In this document: positions 37,630 through 49,198 of the stretch, in pieces
How positions within the stretch are numbered: the stretch's first letter is position 1
How the letters are laid out: the number at the start of each line of letters is the position of its first letter
Assembly (NCBI GenBank): GCA_905250115.1
Contig: CAJNOI010000114.1
Location: 199,166-263,165, forward strand
From: Adineta steineri
Lineage: Eukaryota; Rotifera; Eurotatoria; Adinetida; Adinetidae
Reading direction: 5' to 3'
Length of the DNA stretch: 64,000 nucleotides
The notes under the pieces: model-generated
What the model was told of the DNA's origin: nothing
What the model saw: the letters and a program-made list of their open reading frames with translations, nothing else
The model's database searches: none
Translations under genes and position numbers: made by a program

Positions 37630-39555
37630 TTATAATTTCTTTTTTATCCGTTCGAGGTTTTTTCTTCGTTGTTGAAGAGTTGGATGACTTGTTGGTAATG
37701 ATTGTTGTCCATTTTGTACAGCACGTTCATAAAATGAATGAGATTTTGCATAGTTGCCCATATTCTCATACACACGACCGATGTTGTTATAGGACATACC
37801 CAAATGAGGATGATTAGAAGGAAGTGATTGTTGTTGAATTTCAAGGGCTTTTTCATAAGATGAAAGTGCTTTTGGATAATCACCTATCTTCTCATACACA
37901 TTACCGAGACCTATGTAGGATAAAGCCAAATCAGAATGATTGGAAGGAAGTGATTGCTGTTGAATTGAAAGGGCTTTTTCATAATAAGAAAGTGCTTTTG
38001 GATAATCATGCATGCTGTAGTACACACCACCGATGTTGATATAGGAAATACCCAAATTAGGATGATTGGAAGAAAGTGTTTTTTCATCAGCAGCAAGCGA
38101 TTTTTCATAATATGTAAGTGCTTCTTCATATTCTCCTTGATTACGTTTGATCATACCTAGTTGATGATAAATAGGTGCCTTGTCACTTTCGTCTGTTGTT
38201 TGATGAAGTAAAATTTCATAAACTTCTTGAGCCTTATTAAACTGCCCCATTTTAAATAACAGTGATCCTAATCTATCCCATCCTGTCGAATCTGGAACGG
38301 TCTCGTGTCGTATACGATCAGTAAGAATACGAAGATCTTGATCGTTGTCATCGGTCAATATTAAATTCACTGTATAAACATGATTGTTTCCATCCATTAG
38401 TTTAATATCTCCAATACGGAAAATGGTATGCATAGAAAAGAGAACTTCATCTTCTGTATGAAAATAACTAACATCACTAACAGAAGCAAACGGAGTTGTT
38501 GAATTCGTAGGATTAATTGATATAACAAATAAAATTCCAACAAGATCGAGATTTGTAGTGGCTTGTTGTGCAAAATTAAGGGAGACATCACGATTTTTAC
38601 TAGTTGATAGAAAGCTATTAAATGAAAGAAGTCCACCTTTTGTTTTTGTCATTTCGGTGAAATCTTCTTTTGAAAGACCTTGTCCACGATAAACTGTAAA
38701 TGTTGTACCTGATTGATGGTCATCAAACTGTTCCGAATGTAGTCGTTGAATATCACAATGTAGATCCTTAATAAAGAAACCTATTCGAACAATAATATCA
38801 GCGTCCATTGATCTTAATGCTTGATTGAGCATACGATATAAAAATGCATCCCATGTATACCACCATATGGGTATGTTGTTTTCGTATGTTGTTTGTAATT
38901 GATTAACATTTTTTAATTCATTTTCATCATCTTCATATACTTCACGACAATAAGTAATAAATTCTTTCATATGTTTGTCTTCGAATTTGATGGTTAATAA
39001 GATCTCTTTCATGATCAGAGTATACATAAATGATGGATCTAATTGATCCAATTTCTTGTTTGATGCCACAAAACTAATTGATGTGGCATTTTGCTCACAT
39101 TGGTGAGCAGCTTGCTTGAGAGCTTCACAGATTGATGTTATATCTGTGAAGACACCTTTTATTTTAGGCCATTCTTTGGCCCATTGTATATGCCATTCTT
39201 GATTGTTACAAAAAATAAAAATAGTGTCTACTTCAGACATATCATGCACATGAGGCACAATATGTTGTCCGAGTGATCCTGAGACAATCATACATATTTT
39301 GTTGTTGGTAATGGTTTGAATAAATTCAATACATTCTTCACCATCCGTAAACGTGTTTATGTTGTTAACTACACGTTTCAGTTGTTTGATTGTATTACTA
39401 CAATCAGCATTATTTTCATTAATATTGTTGTCTAACCAAATCAGAAGCACATTTTGCATTCTTTGCATGTTCATACTTCGATTTGCAACTGCACTCGTGG
39501 AGAAACCAGTTGCTGGCTCTTCTTTTTTAGTGTCACTCGATTCGCTAGTTGCCAT
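37630..39555 (-). CDS. Intronless ADP-ribosyltransferase with C-terminal TPR repeats
   Basis: A 641-residue protein with three parts. Residues about 30-250 (VLLIWLDNNINENNADC, MIVSGSLGQHIVPHVHDMSE, VDTIFIFCNN) form an alpha/beta region, possibly a receiver- or TIR-like fold; not identified. Residues about 285-400 look like an NAD:arginine ADP-ribosyltransferase of the R-S-E class: FTVYRGQG supplies Arg, SFNSFLSTSKNRD the Ser-Thr-Ser, and FHTEDEVLFS the E-x-E with the catalytic Glu. Residues about 460-641 hold four TPR units of exactly 42 residues, kinesin-light-chain spaced, each with an HP/HS turn (QQQSLPSNHSD, QQQSLPSNHPH, QQSLPTSHPT). There is no signal peptide, so it is probably cytosolic. 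Genes of this ART+TPR type are strongly amplified in bdelloid rotifers. Target and partner are unknown. All R-S-E residues are kept, so activity is plausible. Confidence 0.88.
   Translation of the reverse strand: MATSESSDTKKEEPATGFSTSAVANRSMNMQRMQNVLLIWLDNNINENNADCSNTIKQLKRVVNNINTFTDGEECIEFIQTITNNKICMIVSGSLGQHIVPHVHDMSEVDTIFIFCNNQEWHIQWAKEWPKIKGVFTDITSICEALKQAAHQCEQNATSISFVASNKKLDQLDPSFMYTLIMKEILLTIKFEDKHMKEFITYCREVYEDDENELKNVNQLQTTYENNIPIWWYTWDAFLYRMLNQALRSMDADIIVRIGFFIKDLHCDIQRLHSEQFDDHQSGTTFTVYRGQGLSKEDFTEMTKTKGGLLSFNSFLSTSKNRDVSLNFAQQATTNLDLVGILFVISINPTNSTTPFASVSDVSYFHTEDEVLFSMHTIFRIGDIKLMDGNNHVYTVNLILTDDNDQDLRILTDRIRHETVPDSTGWDRLGSLLFKMGQFNKAQEVYEILLHQTTDESDKAPIYHQLGMIKRNQGEYEEALTYYEKSLAADEKTLSSNHPNLGISYINIGGVYYSMHDYPKALSYYEKALSIQQQSLPSNHSDLALSYIGLGNVYEKIGDYPKALSSYEKALEIQQQSLPSNHPHLGMSYNNIGRVYENMGNYAKSHSFYERAVQNGQQSLPTSHPTLQQRRKNLERIKKKL
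37760..38138 (-). repeat. Tandem 126-bp repeats encoding the TPR units
   Basis: Three adjacent 126-bp units within the ART-TPR gene keep high nucleotide similarity (shared stretches such as GATTGGAAGGAAGTG and CAAATGAGGATGATT variants). This marks recent or ongoing duplication or conversion between units. Confidence 0.7.
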
Positions 39556-42090
39556 TGACTGTGATTATTGCTATTTGTAATAATAATGTGTTGTATTTGA
39601 GTAGCTTGAAAAAAATTGTGAATGAAAGAATCACTAAAGCAGCTCATTTTATAGTGTCTCTACTTCCTATCGAGATTTGTTTTTCTATTTTTTGAACTGG
39701 ACAACAACGTCTTTTTCAGTAACTATTGTAGATATTGTTATGTAAAACAAACTAACATCAACACAAACATTCTTTAGTAATAAACTGAGAACGAAAAAGA
39801 AATGGTGAAGTATTTTTGCGATTGCCAGTCTCTAAAATAATCCGCGAAAAGAAATTTTACTACGTATTTTGATGATGCAAAAACAGAATGTCCAAGAAAT
39901 TTTTTTCTTTCTGTTCTCGTGTTTGATGTTGTTGAATATTCAAAAGTTGAAAATTGTTTATTGTCGCATAAATTATAGTTCGTAAAAATTGACAAGATAA
40001 TGCTATTCAAATACAAAACACTTATATTATTTTATTTCTATAGTCAAATATAATCTATTGTCTTTTTTTATTGCAAACTGAATTCTGGCAAAAAAATGAC
40101 TATTTTTACTTATCAGTTTCATAAATGATCGTTCGTTTTAGAAAAAGCATTAAGAAGTACCTGCATATGGATGAGGAAAATCTATTGAAAGCATTTCAAT
40201 ATCATCTAATTTTGAAAATAAAAAGTTGAATTATAATACTTCTATTTATCTATTTTGAAGACAACAGTAATACAAAAAACAAGTTGATCGTGTACATTTT
40301 AAAATTTCATGTTGAATTGAAGTCCTTTTTTTAATGATCAATGTGTTAATGCTATTTTTTAAAACAAGCTTATATAATTCGACTGAATTTTATCTCTGGA
40401 AACTATCACATATAAACTTATGGAACTGACAGAAAGAACTTAATTGTTTATAATTCGTCGGGTAATCTGTAAAATATACGTTCAGATTTTGAACAGCAAT
40501 AGTAAAAATCTAATGTACTTGTGTATACACAGATCTTCTCTGTATGTAACATCAGTATTTATGTTTAATACTAAACGAAAAAAAAAATATAATGTGTAAA
40601 TGAATAGCTTTACTATATAAAATTATTATATGTAATCAACTTTTTCTACTTAGGTTAAAGCAATAAAAAAAACGCGATTTATTATGAGCAACCATTCTCT
40701 TCGCTATATATGATAGTAGAATTCAAATTAATCTTTTTATCAAATTATTAATATAATCGTTGTATAATGTATATTATTATGTTATCATCAGATTATGTTT
40801 ATGTTGAGCTTAAATCTAGCGATATTTATGAACGAAAAAAATATGATGATCAGTATTTTTGAATGATTTGAACCAATTATTAAAACAAAATAAAAGTTGT
40901 GTTACGAAACATTAGACAATAGAATTAATTTATAATATATATTCAAACATTATTCTTTCATTGAAAAAGCATCGATTTAAAAATCAAATCGTTTAATATA
41001 ATTTATTTACTTGGATACACGTGAAATTCTAGGATTAATATATGAGTGTATCAGATATATTCTAATTACTCACATCCTCAAGGTATAAAGTTAGTTAGCT
41101 TATATGTATGTCTAGTGTCACTACCCATATTATCAGCTACGGTATATCGCATTAAAAAGGAAGAAAACTCGCGAAGAACTATATAAATGCTTTGCTTCGC
41201 ATCGCATTAATAATACAATACATCATAAAAAGACGATAAAAACAAAAATAGTTTTTGTTATTTTTAGTACATCATTAAGTTTATAGAGTTAATAATATAC
41301 TAATAAGAAAAGATAGTTATTTTCTCCAGACTGTCACATAGAACATTGATTAGTAAAGATGTTTTAATTCTTCAATTATATTCAGTAAAGAAAAAAATCT
41401 TTTCTTTTCACTATCAAGGCAAAGTATTAAATTATTAGAAAGGTGTTTAAATTGTATGTATATAATTCTTAACAAATAAATAAATAAATAGAATTTTCGA
41501 TATTTTATACAATTGTTATATCATAACTATTACTTATAAATGATAAAGAATGCCATCTAACGGATGAATAAATTATTTCCTTCCTAATCTATTTTCTTCT
41601 TTATTGGTTAAGTAAATATATAAATATCTGTTAGCTTAACCATTCCTGCTATGAGTATTCATCTATTCTTAGAGCTAGTCACGTGTTCGTATTAGTTTTT
41701 ATTTTTAATTATTTAACCTGTGTCATCAACTATATACGAGTATAAAACATGCGTTGAAAATAAAATAAAAATCCTTAGACAAAAGTATAAACATTTCTGA
41801 GAGAACTATACATCTATCCACAATGATTATTTTATTGCATACCCTTTCATACAATGTTATAGAATGACCTTTCTTCTTTTTCCCAAACTTATCTTATTGA
41901 GAAATCTGTCTTTATGTCTCCTTTTTTTCTGTCAAGAGAATCAATAGAAGAAAAAAATATATCGAGGTTAGTGCAGACATTCGTCACGTATACATATACA
42001 GCACGTTGTTAGGCACGTGCAGATACGCTTGTTGATATCAGTAACTACTCGAATATTTTTAATCAGTATAATCTTTTAGAAAATATAAAA
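39556..42090. other. Intergenic region between divergent ART-TPR and GH3 genes
   Basis: About 2.5 kb of strongly AT-rich DNA separating two divergently transcribed genes, so both promoters lie here. A short structure at 41146-41210 has 10-bp direct repeats (ATCGCATTAA) around a GCGAAG/CTTCGC hairpin. No gene is recognisable. Confidence 0.6.
41146..41210. repeat. Direct repeat ATCGCATTAA flanking a short hairpin
   Basis: ATCGCATTAA occurs at 41146-41155 and 41201-41210. Between them, GCGAAG and CTTCGC form a possible 6-bp stem, with the right arm abutting the second direct repeat. It could be the trace of a tiny insertion or chance. Confidence 0.35.
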
Positions 42091-44520
42091 ATGTGGCTAT
42101 GGACATGGTTTTTAAATACATGTCTATCAATCTATCGATATTTATTAATTAAATACAAAGGTCATAAATTCGATCATGAAGCTAAAATTTCAATAGAACA
42201 AAAAACAAATCGTCAAACATTATTTAATATTTTAAAACAAAATCAAAATACAAAATTTTTAATTGATCAACGTAAAAAATCTCAAATAGATCAAAATGAA
42301 AACATTGATAGTGTTGAAAAATTCAAGTAAGGATTTATCATTTTATATAAATATTCTTATTTGATTTAATTATATTTTACCTTAGAAAATTATTTCCAAA
42401 ATTTACAGAATATTCTGATTATAAATCATATGTTGATGAAATTAAGAATGATGGTCATACAAAAGATATTTTAAGTGTTGGCTTTCCAATTGCATTAACA
42501 AATACAAGTGGAACAAGTGGAGATCCAAAAAATTATCCAGTGTAAGAAATACGATGTCTTTGGGATCACAATCGGAGGATAAAATTACTCAATCGGAAGT
42601 TGTACGAGAATAGTTCAGTTTCTTTATCATGAAATTCGTTCGTGTGACATATTCGATGAATTTTTTTCTTCTATTAAAATCCTACAATGACTTTAGAAAA
42701 ACTTAATTGTATTTTTTTATTTATAGTTATTCACTTGACATAAATGAACCATATAATATCGCTTATATGATGACAAAAACAATACCATCGAATCTTTTTA
42801 ATGGTTGCAAATGTGTTTCATTGAATAGTTTAAGTTATGAGACATATACAACAAAAGATAAGTTAAAAACTTATGACGTTAGTGCAATAACAACAATAGC
42901 AGCACGTGAAAAACAAAATGTTGAAACTATATTAAAATTTAATCAAGACATCGTACCATCGATTATATTCTATGAAATTAAACAACAAAATGATATGTTT
43001 TTATTTATATTAATATGGACATTACAATGTAAAGATTTAGAAATTCTATCGTCAACATTTGTAATGGGATTAATACATTTTTTAACATTTATGGAAGAGA
43101 AATTTGATTTTATATGTAAACATATTGAATTGGTACGTAGTAAAAGATTTGATTAGGAAATAGTCAATAAGCGATAGATCAAGAATAAGTTAATACCGAA
43201 TTAATTTAATTTTTTAAGGGTACGATACCAGTAGATGAGTCATTATCTGTACCATTGTCAGTTGATGTACGTCTTGCTTTACAATCATCTCAATATCGTT
43301 TACCACCAAATCCAAATCGCGCTGAAGAATTACGTAAAATTGTTAGTGAAAACGGTTTTCATTATGTTACTACACGTTTTTGGCCTAATTTAAAATGTGG
43401 AATATGTATTATAAGTCCAAGTATTAGACAATTTGAATTGAAATTATTATCAACATATTGGAACCCTAAAATACCCATATATCCATATGTTTATGGTATG
43501 AGTGAACATCATCGTATTGCAGTACCAGCAAAGCCAAATGCATACGATTTAATACCACAACCACGTTCTGTCTTTTACGAGTTTATTGAAGTAGAAGATG
43601 ACGATGATAAAGACGAAGATGATGAACAGACACCAGAATCATTTGAATTACATCAAGTTGAAGGTAAAAATAAAATTTATTTAGTTTATTCTTTGCATAT
43701 TTTTATACTTTTCAGAGGGTAAACGTTATGAAGTCGTATTTACAACATACGATGGTTTATATCGTTTTAGAACAGAAGATATTATTAAAATAGTAGGACG
43801 TTATTATTCATTACCAACATGGCATCTTATCGGAAGGTTTGTTAAAACTTCAATATCATAAAGTCTATGCAGTAGATTCAAACAATTATATAAAAGAGCG
43901 TGCGGATGGGGGTTTCGAGATCCCGATCCAAACACAACCCTACAGTACATATAAAACAGAGAAAATTAATCTAGGATAGTTACGATAAAAATATTGATAA
44001 AGAGAGCATAATATGTTTACTTTATTTTAGACGTGGTCAATATTTATCGATATCGAATGAACATGTAACTGAACTTGAACTACGTGAAATAATAAATTCA
44101 ATATTACGTGAATATGAAAAAGAATTTACATCGGTATCTCCACAATATTCAATTTTTATCGATAAATCATCTTATGTTTTATCAATTGAAGTTGATGAGG
44201 AAAAACAAGATAATAAAGATCAATTAAAACAAACTGGAAAAGAACTATGTACAAAATTCGATGAAAAATTAAAAGAATCTAATGAAGATTATAAAACATG
44301 TCGTGAGAAAAAGAAAATTTCATCACCTAGTGTACTATGGTTAAAATATAATACATTAACAACTGGTATAAGAGATTTTCGTTTAGATCCTAATAAGCCC
44401 GGTGGTGGTAGTGCTTGTAAAGGGGCTAATCAATTAAAATCACAAATGATTTTGAAGAAGAAAAAAGACAATGCTGTTATAAAATTTGTCAAAGAAAATA
44501 TTGTATTACAAGTCAATTAA
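42091..44520 (+). CDS. GH3-family acyl-acid amido synthetase
   Basis: GH3 enzymes adenylate a carboxylic acid and transfer it to an amino acid; they are best known from plant hormone conjugation, with GHDC the animal member. Six exons (42091-42326, 42386-42541, 42727-43132, 43219-43663, 43716-43836, 44031-44520) sum to 617 residues. ATP/AMP motif I is ALTNTSGTSGDPKNYP. Motif II is PYVYGMSEHHRIAVP (family YGASE). Motif III is VVFTTYDGLYRFRTEDIIKI, with RTED where plant enzymes have RVGD; the Asp that binds ribose is retained. IGRRGQYLSISNEHVTELEL and SSPSVLWLKYNTLTTGIRDF follow in the C-terminal lobe. An acidic insert (EVEDDDDKDEDDEQ) separates motifs II and III. The first 25 residues (MWLWTWFLNTCLSIYRYLLI) could be a membrane anchor. 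Substrate cannot be deduced. It could be a GHDC orthologue or an acquired gene; a tree is needed. Confidence 0.86.
43896..43915 (+). repeat. G-rich motif, GH3 intron copy
   Basis: GAGCGTGCGGATGGGGGTTT in GH3 intron 5 (43837-44030), followed by AAACACAACCCTA. It matches the DRC7 intron copy at 32476-32495 in 18 of 20 bases, and both copies are followed by an AAACAAA/AAACACA-ACCC tract. Confidence 0.5.
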
Positions 44521-44822
44521 ACGATAATATACCTTTTTCTAATGTTATTTTAATCAAGCAAATTATATTTAAAGTGTGCATGATTTTCTTTTGATAATAA
44601 AATTTCAAATATAAAAGAATTCGAATAGTTAAAATATTTCATATATTGAATTGCTGCATCGGTCTATAAAGACGTTGTCAGTTTACGGAGAATGAAATAT
44701 GTCGACTACTAGCGACAAAAATGCCTCCACAATGATTATTTCGAATTTAATTGGTTTTTACAACCTGTCATTCATTATAAACTATATTCTATTCCATTTT
44801 CATAATCTTCCAGTTTTCAAAG
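44521..44822. other. Short intergenic spacer, GH3 to ASH2L
   Basis: 302 bases between two plus-strand genes. It contains the GH3 3' end (AATAAA-like AATAAAAT near 44599) and must contain the ASH2L promoter. Nothing else seen. Confidence 0.55.
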
Positions 44823-47800
44823 ATGCCGAACGATATTGAAATGGCAAATAGACCACCCACTTGTTACTGGTTTGTAACTTAATAAACAAAAAGTATCGTA
44901 AAATATCTTTTAATTGAATTTTTTAGTGGTGGTGATAGAGATTTATCTAAAGTAGAAGTTCAATGTTGTCTTTGTCTTCGATTTTGTCATCATGATTGTA
45001 TATCGTTAACAACTGGGTAAAGATTCTTATCGTTTAAAATTAAATACTAAATTTTCTTCTCTAATCTAGACCAATGCTTCCTTTTATGACAAATTATCAA
45101 TTTTTATGTAAAGATTGTTCACCAGCTAAACCCGAAGAACAATTCGTAAAAAAAACTGCAAGTATGTCGTATCACTAACTAAAAATACAAAAAATATATT
45201 TTTAAATTATTTTAAAGCATTTAATCAATTATGTACGACTGCAATAGCTAATTTAACTCAACAATCATCAACACAAACATTCTTTTCAAGAGATCGAGTA
45301 TGATAATAATTTTCAATAGTTTATTTTTATTCCGATTTCTATTTAGGAAATCGTACCATTTATTGATGAAAAATGGGATTTATTAACATTTTCACAAAAA
45401 AAAAATAAACCAACATTACATGCATCGATTTACAAAGCATTGGTAATATGAGCTTTTTGTTAAAGAACATTCATTTCGAGCTTCATACAAGGTTGAATAA
45501 ATCTTTTCAAATACACTATAGTTTATTGATGTTATACAAATCGAAAAAAAAGCTTCTTTTTTAACGTTTACCTCGAAATGTCAGACGGAGGGGAAAAACA
45601 CTGTTCTCATAAGATCAATCTTTTGATATGAATAAATTTATATTTAGGGACGTGAAGATCTTTTCGTTTCGTCTGATATTGCTGGTGAAATAATGATTGC
45701 TTTACGTGAACGATCTCTTGAAAAAATTGGTCCAATCAATGAAAAAATAAATGAAATAATGAATCCAAATGCTAATCGTGCTCTATCTCCTAGTACATCT
45801 AATCCTGTTCTATCATCATCATCAAATATGATACCTTTACAAACGAATCAATCTGGAAATGGAACATTTCATGGTTCATCATCAGCCAATAGTGTCACAT
45901 CATTAGCAAATAGTGAAGTAACACGTCGAACAAGTAAACGAAAATTAGCAAATGAAAATTCTGTGAATACTAAAAGACGTGGTGAAATACCAAAATTAGA
46001 AAGACTTATACCAAAAAGTTTTCCACCGGAATATCCATTCAATAAAGAAGGATATAGGTTTGTATTAAAGAGAATATATTAAAATAATAATTCTTTGTTG
46101 TTAGATATCATTTAGCTGAACCAGATCCACATTCACCATTTCGACAAAAATTCGATGAAACTGAAGTATGGGCTGGTAAGTTGAAAATCAATTTTCTTTT
46201 ACTTATATTAATTGATTTTATAGGAAAACCAATTCCAGGACATTTATATCGAACATTTATTGAAAATGAATGTCTATTATCATTAAATGATCGAGGTAAA
46301 ATAAAAAATTCTGTTTTTCTGATGATTTAAATATAAAACATTCTTATTTAGCACAACAATTAAAATTAAATGATGATCGTTTAACAGTTACTGGTGATAA
46401 AGGTTATTGTTCTGTTCGATCAACTCATTGTGTATCTCATGGTGCATGGTATTATGAAGTCACTATAACCTCTATGCCACCAAATACGGCAGCACGTATT
46501 GGTTTTGCACAACATCTAGCAAATTTACAAACACCCATTGGTACAGATAAGTTTGGATATTCATGGCGATCAAGAAAAGGAACTATATTCCATGAAGCAT
46601 CTGGTTTACATTATTCTAGTGGAGGTTATGCTGAAAATGATATACTTGGATTTTTGATAATTCTACCAGAAACAACACATCCGGATGTGATGTTACCAAG
46701 AAAATATAAAAAATTACCATTAGTTAAATTTAAAAATTATATCTATTTCGAAGAACGAGATGATCTTCGAACGGGTGAAGCAAATTTAAAAGCAGCAAAA
46801 GGAGGCACAGTAAGAGAGATAAAGAAAAACATTTCGTTATATTATTTTTATATCATAGATTATTTTTTATAAAAATGGTATTAATCAAGGTGTAGCATTT
46901 ACAAATATCTATGAAGGAAATTATTATGCAGCTATTTCACTTTATTATGGTGCTACGGTAAATTTATTTCGTTGCATGATTCATAAATGAATACCGAACT
47001 TTTATATTCTAGGTTTCAGCTAATTTTGGTCCAGCATTTGTTTATCCACCTACTGATAGTCCAATTCCATGGAAACCAGTATGCTATTATATTTATTGTA
47101 ACAAACAAATTTTTCGTTTCTTTTTAGTTAGCAGAATCAATAACTGAAGCATATTGTACGCATGCATTGAATGATCTACTCTTCCATCTATCTCACGACG
47201 GTAAATTAGGTCTTGATTGACTGACGTGTTGCTATACTAAACTGATTAAATGCTTACTTGCAGAGGATTTGCTATTTATATATATATACATATCATTATA
47301 TTTTCTGTGTTTTTTTTTGTGATTAACTCGATTTTGCCTTTTTTTTCTCACTTGCATATATATTAGTTTTCCCCTTTGATATGCGTGTATTTCTTGCATG
47401 TATGTGTGTGTATCTGTGTGCATTTTTGTTCGACTTATTTTGTCTAATGCTTTATGGGGGGAAATAACGTACGTCAATATTGGCGACGTTTTTTTTTGTT
47501 GTTAAAAAATGAAGTAGAATATACATAGTCGATATGAGAGCAAAAAACAAAAGCCTTTAACATTTCTTTAAATAAATGGTTTGCTTATGATATTTATGGA
47601 GAGAAAATAAAAAGCAACAAATATTCCATATTATTATTTAGAGCAAGATATTGATCCCAAAGATCCAACAGCAATAGCAAAGGTAAGAGCGATAACACCT
47701 GCTTTAAAAAAATCGCCTTTTTTTTGCACCAAGTTCTCAATGATAAAATAAAAAAGATGCATTGAAAATTGATTATTTTCTAAATTAAGCTAATGAAATA

Positions 47801-48084
47801 AAATGGATCATGTAAAAGACACGGTTTCAGTACATTAGTTGCTGCTCATTTATGTTAAATGTAGTACATTATCTCACAGTGCATACTTAATTTACTAACG
47901 CTAAATTTTTAATAAGTGACAAATGATTTATTAGATAAAGTTGAGATAACCTACACACTACAACAAAACTAACGAAATCTATTGCTAAAAATCTAAACAA
48001 TTTTTTATTTAGAATCTTGATCGAAATTCAATTCAAGAACAATCTCGTCGATTGACTACACTCAGTTTACCATTATTCGAATAA
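44823..48084 (+). CDS. ASH2L: ASH2L, histone H3K4 methyltransferase core subunit
   Basis: Core subunit of COMPASS/MLL complexes, which with WDR5, RBBP5 and DPY30 activates H3 lysine 4 methylation. Fourteen exons (first 44823-44869, last 48013-48084) sum to 588 residues. The N-terminus has an atypical zinc finger ([39 protein letters not shown]). It is followed by a winged-helix region ([40 protein letters not shown]). After a Ser/Asn-rich linker and a basic patch ([20 protein letters not shown]) the SPRY domain begins ([105 protein letters not shown]). The helix that binds DPY30 is [20 protein letters not shown], split by a 441-nt intron (47201-47641). Retaining that intron would end the protein at HDGKLGLD. 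Confidence 0.94.
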
Positions 48085-48380
48085 TACTAATTGATTTGAA
48101 GAAGAAAAAAACTAACAACTTCAAACTTATTTTTTAACTCTCAGATATGTTTTGTTTATGAATTCTAAACAAGAACAGTTTCATTCCGTCCTATTGTTTT
48201 GGTTTTTAAATTTAACAAGAATGAAAATGATATAATGTTGCTGTTTTTATAGAAGAGATTGTTTTACATACACAGAAGTTAACAAGCTTGAATGAATACA
48301 TATATGAAAAAGAAAAAGGAAAACACAAAGATAATATTAATCTACGATACAAAAAGTTTTTTTTAAATCATGTTCTTTTC

Positions 48381-49198
48381 TTAACGAAGTGAAAATGGAA
48401 GAAGATTAGCATGAAGACCACTATGAAAAAGTTTGTAAAGAAAAAGACCATAAGCAGTAAATGTAGCTACAGCATTGATTGTATAACCAAAAGTACGTGC
48501 TGGATGATTTATAGCAGCATCAAATGTATAACGTCTAAGAGAAAATATTTAAATAAAATATATATGTTTCTCCTTTTATTGGTATTAATCGATAAACTTA
48601 CCCAAGAATAAAGAGACCTGATAATGCTGGAATAATACGAAGATTATTTGATTCAAGTACGGAAGCTAAAGCTAATTTAGCAGCAGTAAATGCTAAAAAT
48701 GATTCAGTTGTATTTGATAAAATTCTTTGTGTCATTTGTAAATGATGATTTCCTTCAGATGATGTTGGTTCAATTCCATCTAAAAAAATAAAAAATATTT
48801 ATTGAATTTCAAATAAATATTAATCTACATTTAGCACGAACACCAATAACACACCAAACAGCTGTCACCATTGAAAGTCCCTAGGAAATATAACATTCTA
48901 ATGAATATGATGATATAATATAATTTGTATGATTACTTCTAGGCCAGTCCATCGAAGAGCATCTAAATAAAATTCATAAATAATAGAAAAAAAAGATTAA
49001 ATTAATCTTACAAGCAACACGATCAGCAGCCGATGATAGAATAGGGATGCCAATTGCAGGAATATTACGATTAGCTAAAAGAAGAAGACCACCACTAACA
49101 CCAAGGCCAGCTAAGATATAGGGTCCATTTCTTTGAAGTTCAAATTCGATAGTACGAGCTGTATCACCAGCTCGTGATGTATTTGTTGAATGAGCCAT
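48381..49198 (-). CDS. MAPEG-family (TMEM79-like) integral membrane protein
   Basis: A small four-helix membrane protein. Five exons run leftward from MAHSTNTSRAGDTARTIEFE (49198) to FHSGLHANLLPFSLR (stop at 48381). Helix 1 is GPYILAGLGVSGGLLLLAN, helix 2 GLSMVTAVWCVIGVRAKC, then the MAPEG signature region MTQRILSNTTESFLAFTAAK, followed by IIPALSGLFILGRYTFDAAI and NHPARTFGYTINAVATFTAY. The R-x-L-S-N-T-x-E, G-R and P-x-R-x-F-G elements match MAPEG proteins related to TMEM79. Other MAPEG members are glutathione S-transferases or eicosanoid enzymes, but the TMEM79 branch has no established catalysis, so no reaction is assigned. The second exon is very short (about 27 nt). Confidence 0.72.

Noticed and set aside
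43896..43930. tRNA-like B-box appearance of GGTTTCGAGATCCCGATCC
   Set aside because: The spacing and sequence do not match the GGTTCRANNCC consensus and no A-box or cloverleaf can be drawn.
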